From: Hungatella_A sp034142505
GTDB taxonomy: Bacteria; Bacillota; Clostridia; Lachnospirales; Lachnospiraceae
Direction: 5' to 3'
Assembly: GCA_034142505.1 (NCBI GenBank)
Contig: JAWZDV010000092.1
Coordinates: 1-64,000 of the forward strand
DNA: 64,000 nucleotides
Made by a program: the position numbers and the translations under genes. Positions 60,102 through 64,000 of the stretch are shown here, piece after piece (the stretch's first letter is position 1; every line of letters begins with the position of its first letter). The notes under the pieces were generated by a model, which saw only the letters and a program-made list of their open reading frames with translations, was not told where the DNA came from and made no database searches.

Positions 60102-61163
60102 CTACTGTCCTCCTTCCACAATCATCTTCTCTTTCAACATCCGTTTGTGCTTCCAGCTGCTCATAAAGCCCTGGGCGCCGATCAAAATAATCATTATCGC
60201 CCGGATTGCCGGAATTGCATCCGGCGGAACCGCGCACCGCTGTACAATGATGTCCGATCCAACCGATAAATACCCTAAAAACAACGCCGCCAGCGGCACA
60301 TAAGCCGGATTGTTCTTTGCCAGAACCGCCACCACGAATCCTTCCCAGCCATATCCCGGATTGGTGATCCACTGGAACCGGTCATACATTCCGTACATCT
60401 CCACCGCGCCGCCGATTCCCGCCAGGATTCCTCCTGCCAGCTGGGCCATCATCACCGTCTTCACAATATTGATTCCCGCATACTTAGCAAACTGCGGGTT
60501 GTCACCGGTCAGACGGATCTCGTATCCTTTTTTCGTCTTAAATAAAAACCAGTAGGTCCATACCACAGCCACCGCCGCAATCAGTGCGCCCCAGTGGATT
60601 CCGGTCTTAGGGATCATCACATCAAACCGGGCTGTCGATTCCATTTTTGCCGAAACCATATTGCCGGTAGCCTTGTCCCGAATCACCTCCGCCAGCAAAA
60701 ACATGCCGAAATAAAACAGAATATAGTTATACATCAGCGAAGATACGATAATATTCGCCTTGTACTTCATTTTAAGAAATGCCGGAATCAGGCAGAGGAT
60801 TCCGCCCAAAACCACGCAGAGCAGAATTCCCACCAGCGGGTGAATTCCCTTCGGCAGCGGCATCCCGATGCCCACCGCGGCAGCCACCGCGGCACAAACA
60901 TAGAAAATGCCGTCCGGCGATAAGTTAAACTGCCCCGCCCGGAACATGATACAGAATGCCAGTCCCGTAAAAATCGAGGGCAGGCTGGTGGTGACAATGA
61001 GTCCGATCTTCCTCTTGCTTTCAAACGGCCCAAAAATCAGTTCTTTCAGCGCCTCCACCGGGGTCGGACTGGTTAAAAACACCAGTACAAATGCCAGCAG
61101 CAGGGAAAGCGCAATGGCTGTGCCTGTAATAATAAAAGAACTGCTAATCCTCTTTTTCTTCAT
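60102..61163 (-). CDS. Nucleoside ABC transporter permease (first subunit)
   Basis: This 353-residue permease has FIITGTAIALSLLLAFVLVF, FRAGQFNLSPDGIFYVCAAV and TGDNPQFAKYAGINIVKTVM, consistent with the YufP/NupP type. The ATG at 61163 follows GGAGGGCGTGTC; the ten further upstream codons overlap the ATPase gene and were rejected. Confidence 0.92.
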   Translation of the reverse strand: MKKKRISSSFIITGTAIALSLLLAFVLVFLTSPTPVEALKELIFGPFESKRKIGLIVTTSLPSIFTGLAFCIMFRAGQFNLSPDGIFYVCAAVAAAVGIGMPLPKGIHPLVGILLCVVLGGILCLIPAFLKMKYKANIIVSSLMYNYILFYFGMFLLAEVIRDKATGNMVSAKMESTARFDVMIPKTGIHWGALIAAVAVVWTYWFLFKTKKGYEIRLTGDNPQFAKYAGINIVKTVMMAQLAGGILAGIGGAVEMYGMYDRFQWITNPGYGWEGFVVAVLAKNNPAYVPLAALFLGYLSVGSDIIVQRCAVPPDAIPAIRAIMIILIGAQGFMSSWKHKRMLKEKMIVEGGQ

Positions 61164-62715
61164 GACACGCCCTCCTGATCTGCTTTTTCTCATGCCTCGA
61201 TACCCCTAGCATATACTGGCCTACTTCCTCCTCAGTCAAGCCCTCCGTAGTCGGAAAATACGCGGTGATCTCACCGTTATACATCACCAACAGACTGTCC
61301 GAAACGGAAATTACTTCATTTAAATCTGCGGAGATTAATAAAATCGCCGCCCCTTCCTGACGTTTCTTCACCAGGGTTTTGTGAATAAATTCAATTGATC
61401 CCACATCAATTCCTCTGGTCGGCTGCTGCGCGATGATGAAATACGGATTCCGGTCAATCTCTCTGGCCACCACCACCTTCTGCATATTTCCGCCAGACAG
61501 CATACAGGCCGTTGTCTGCTCCGAATCACATTTGATAGAATAATCACGGACCAGCCTGCGGGCATAGGTCCGCAAATCCCTCAGACCAAATCCTCTTTTT
61601 CCGTTATACTGCTCTTTCCTGTATTCCAGTGCAATCAAATTATCCATAATACTGGAATTCTGCGCTGTTCCCACGATAATCCGGTCCTCCGGGATAAATC
61701 CCAGCACCTTCTCCCGCAGTTCATGGTAAGACATATCCTTTAAATTCTTTCCGGCGATCTCAATCTCCCCGGATTCCAGCGTCATCTGGCGGATCAGGGC
61801 GGAGGCGACCTCTGTCTGTCCATTCCCCTCCACCGCTGCGATCCCCACGATCTCCCCTTCTCTTATCGTGAAGGAAATGTCCTTCAACACGTCTTTTCCA
61901 TCCCGGTTTTTCGCACACACATGGTTCATGCGCACAGCCGGTTTTCCCGGTTTCGGCGGGTCCTTCTCCACCTTCAGTGTCACTTCACGCCCCACCATCA
62001 GGTTGGAAATCTGCTGGATATCCACATGCTCCATCTCATAGACGCCCATGCTTTTTCCGTCCTTCATGACCGTCATCCGGTCACAGAGTTCCACCAGTTC
62101 ATTTAAATGATGGGAGATAAAAATAATCGTGTGGCCCAGAGATTTTAATTTCTTAAGCTGTACAAACAGTTCCTCGATCTCCTGGGGAGTCAGCACTGCG
62201 GTCGGTTCATCCATGATGATAATTTTAGCGCCGCGCATCAGCACCTTCAAGATTTCCAGTTTCTGTTTCTCGCTGACGGATATTTCGCTGACCTTCTTCT
62301 TGGGGTCCACCGGCAGTTCGTACCGCTCGCTGATTTCCCGGCAGCAGGACTCCGCTTTGGCAAGGTCCACAAACATGCCGTTCATGGGTTCATCCCCCAA
62401 CACCAGATTCTCCGCCACCGTTAAAGACGGAATCAGTTTGAAATGCTGGTGCACCATGCCGATTCCTGCCTTCATGGCTTCTTTGGGAGATTTTACGGTC
62501 ATCGGCTGTCCTTCTATGTACACCTGTCCGCCGTCCGCTCCTTCCAGGCCGTACAGAATCTTCATCAGCGTCGATTTCCCCGCTCCGTTTTCCCCCACCA
62601 GAGCGTGGATTTCACCTTCCAGCAGGGTAAAATCCACCTCCCGGTTGGCATAAACGCCGTTGGAATAAACTTTATTTATTTTTTCCATGCGGACTATCTC
62701 TCTGCCTGTTGTCAT
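61144..62715 (-). CDS. Nucleoside ABC transporter ATP-binding protein
   Basis: This 523-residue protein carries two ABC domains: the first with Walker A GENGAGKST and QPTAVLT-type Walker B (IIIMDEPTAVLT), the second with a degenerate Walker A (AVEGNGQTEV) and LSGGNMQKVVVAREID signature. This NupO/YufO/RbsA-like layout belongs to BMP-dependent importers for nucleosides or sugars. It starts 13 bp after the BMP lipoprotein gene. Confidence 0.94.
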   Translation of the reverse strand: MTTGREIVRMEKINKVYSNGVYANREVDFTLLEGEIHALVGENGAGKSTLMKILYGLEGADGGQVYIEGQPMTVKSPKEAMKAGIGMVHQHFKLIPSLTVAENLVLGDEPMNGMFVDLAKAESCCREISERYELPVDPKKKVSEISVSEKQKLEILKVLMRGAKIIIMDEPTAVLTPQEIEELFVQLKKLKSLGHTIIFISHHLNELVELCDRMTVMKDGKSMGVYEMEHVDIQQISNLMVGREVTLKVEKDPPKPGKPAVRMNHVCAKNRDGKDVLKDISFTIREGEIVGIAAVEGNGQTEVASALIRQMTLESGEIEIAGKNLKDMSYHELREKVLGFIPEDRIIVGTAQNSSIMDNLIALEYRKEQYNGKRGFGLRDLRTYARRLVRDYSIKCDSEQTTACMLSGGNMQKVVVAREIDRNPYFIIAQQPTRGIDVGSIEFIHKTLVKKRQEGAAILLISADLNEVISVSDSLLVMYNGEITAYFPTTEGLTEEEVGQYMLGVSRHEKKQIRRACHEEKED

Positions 62716-62728
62716 AATCAGCCTTCCT

Positions 62729-63910
62729 TTACAGACCTAATGTCGATTTGATCTCATCAATGGTCAATTCATATGCGGACGGAATCTGAATCTCACCGCT
62801 TAAAATTTTACCGGCAATCTCATCTACCTCTTTCTGGAGATCCTGCGGAACGTATTTGTCATAATATTCGTTCTTGGTCAGTTCTATGGTGCCTTCTGCC
62901 ATTCCCAGAGTCTCGCCCTGTCCCAACGGGAGTTCCCCTTTGATATACAAATCAAGAGCTCTCACAATCGACTGGTCAATTCTCTTCTGAACGGAAACAA
63001 TGATGGTATCTGCCTTTTCCGGGTCGGTATCCTTAAAAGCCATGGCCATATCGGAATCGGTGCTGATACATTTCTTCCCAACCTCTTTCGCCGCATCAAT
63101 CACACCCAAGCCGGACACTGCCGCACAGTTGGCTACGATATCACAGCCGTCGTTATACATGAGTAACGACAGTTCCTTGCCCAGAGTGGAATCGTTGAAG
63201 CTGTCCGCATATTTGATCTGCAGCGGGATTGCGGAATCCTTGTACTCGATCCCGGCTTTGTAGCCCAGCAGGAAATCGTTGACTGCCGGAACACTCATGG
63301 CTCCCAGCGCGCCCAGTTTCTTCGACTCGGTTGAAGACGCCGCGATATAGCCGGCTAAGAAAGCGCCCTCATTGTATTTGTACTGCATGCTGTAAACGTT
63401 GGTGTTCTCGCCGTCTGCGTAATCTACCAGCGCGTCATACTGGATAAAGTCAATGTCCGGGTACTCCTTTGATACCTTTGTGACAATGTCCACCATATCA
63501 AACATACCGGTGATCACCACATCGTATTTACCGGAATCACAGACATCATACATGGTGGATTCCCATTTCGTTCTCTCCCATCCTGCCTCGTAGACATCAC
63601 CCTCGATGCCAAACTGCTGCTTCGCCAGTTCTATTCCATTGGCCGCAGAGTCCATAACCGCCATATCGCCTTTTGTTCCATTGAGCACCAATGCCACCTT
63701 TAAATCGGATTTGGCCGGCGCAGCCGCGTCACCGGTTTTGCTTTCCTCTGCCTGGGTGTTCTCTGTCTTATCATTCTCTGCTTTTGTGTCTTCTGCCTTC
63801 TGCTGCTGAACCGCCGCCGTCCCGGAGTTCCCGCCGAAGGCGGAACATCCTGCGAGCATGGAAACTGCCATACATGCTGCCAATGCCAGGGTACCTAATC
63901 TTTTCTTCAT
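62729..63910 (-). CDS. BMP-family nucleoside-binding lipoprotein
   Basis: This ~393-residue substrate-binding lipoprotein has the lipobox MLAGC near residue 22, a Lys/Glu/Thr-rich linker, and the BMP domain (ALVLNGTKGDMAVMDSAANG, YDVVITGMFDMVDIVTKVSK, FLAGYIAASSTESKKLGALG). The third of three consecutive ATGs is best spaced from AGGAGG (63910). It belongs to the nucleoside importer operon. Confidence 0.93.
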   Translation of the reverse strand: MKKRLGTLALAACMAVSMLAGCSAFGGNSGTAAVQQQKAEDTKAENDKTENTQAEESKTGDAAAPAKSDLKVALVLNGTKGDMAVMDSAANGIELAKQQFGIEGDVYEAGWERTKWESTMYDVCDSGKYDVVITGMFDMVDIVTKVSKEYPDIDFIQYDALVDYADGENTNVYSMQYKYNEGAFLAGYIAASSTESKKLGALGAMSVPAVNDFLLGYKAGIEYKDSAIPLQIKYADSFNDSTLGKELSLLMYNDGCDIVANCAAVSGLGVIDAAKEVGKKCISTDSDMAMAFKDTDPEKADTIIVSVQKRIDQSIVRALDLYIKGELPLGQGETLGMAEGTIELTKNEYYDKYVPQDLQKEVDEIAGKILSGEIQIPSAYELTIDEIKSTLGL

Positions 63911-63925
63911 CATCATTTCCTCCTA

Positions 63926-64000
63926 TTAAATTTCTTTGTCATAAAGTGTTCTGAAATTCTCATCAAACGGTGCCTTGATGATTCCTTTTTCTGTGATAAA
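63926..64000 (-). CDS. 3' end of an upstream gene (24 codons visible)
   Basis: The minus-strand frame from the window edge ends FITEKGIIKAPFDENFRTLY-then-DKEI and a TAA at 63926-63928, 15 bp before the BMP start, with GGAGG in the gap. The frame is open to the edge. It is the C-terminus of a gene outside the window; the family is not recognised. Confidence 0.5.
   Translation of the reverse strand, partial: FITEKGIIKAPFDENFRTLYDKEI

Noticed and set aside
1..64000. tRNA, rRNA, CRISPR, insertion sequences, riboswitches
   Set aside because: No cloverleaf, regularly spaced repeat, transposase-like product or known riboswitch core was recognised by eye; a dedicated covariance-model search could still find one.

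Overview
The window looks like a chromosome segment of an anaerobic, endospore-forming member of the Clostridia, most likely a gut Lachnospiraceae-type organism. This rests on the complete spoIIIAA-AH operon, spoIVB and spo0A, the clostridial order nusB-xseA-xseB-ispA-dxs-tlyA-nadK-argR-recN, an AsrABC sulfite reductase, mannose-family PTS genes and medium G+C with strong GGAGG ribosome binding sites. The species is not identified. Most genes lie on the minus strand. No rRNA, tRNA, CRISPR array or insertion sequence was seen.

Region by region. 0.2-4.5 kb: a GHL6-type glycosidase behind a CdaR regulator, divergent from an IclR regulator. 4.5-17.3 kb: htpG with a CIRCE operator, a PadR/DUF1700 operon, tdk, a PrsA-like lipoprotein, an M18 aminopeptidase, a Cof-type HAD phosphatase, Maf, two membrane proteins, an HD-domain protein and glgA. 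17.4-31.5 kb: the housekeeping/sporulation run from nusB to spo0A. It is interrupted between recN and spoIVB by a four-gene, AT-rich agr-type quorum-sensing module: a LytTR regulator, a GHKL kinase, a 52-residue AgrD-like pre-peptide too short to appear in long-ORF lists, and AgrB. 31.8-40.9 kb: a sugar-catabolism island with mannose-family PTS IIA/IIB/IIC/IID, two SIS-domain deglycase-like proteins, a PfkB kinase, a GntR regulator and a HAD phosphatase, followed by an aspartate-dehydrogenase/2-hydroxyacid-dehydrogenase pair. The island separates asp23 from nusB, which are commonly neighbours in clostridia. 41.0-47.1 kb: asp23 and spoIIIAA-AH; SpoIIIAE carries an unusual Gly/Ala-rich insert. 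47.2-52.0 kb: a pentapeptide-repeat protein, an ECF sigma factor with its likely anti-sigma partner, a lipase gene broken by one in-frame TGA, a DUF1062 protein and a CD3324-like protein. 52.3-56.3 kb: asrABC and a divergent LysR regulator. 56.3-57.0 kb: two small unrecognised AT-rich genes. 57.2-64 kb: a nucleoside uptake and cleavage operon (BMP lipoprotein, ABC ATPase, two permeases, pyrimidine-nucleoside phosphorylase, class II aldolase).

The most interesting candidate system is the agr-like module placed directly upstream of spoIVB-spo0A and apparently co-transcribed with the recN operon. Its position suggests a link between cell-density signalling and the sporulation master regulator, but that link is an inference from position alone. 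The second is the Amadori-product-type (fructoselysine/glucoselysine-like) PTS island inserted into the asp23-nusB junction.
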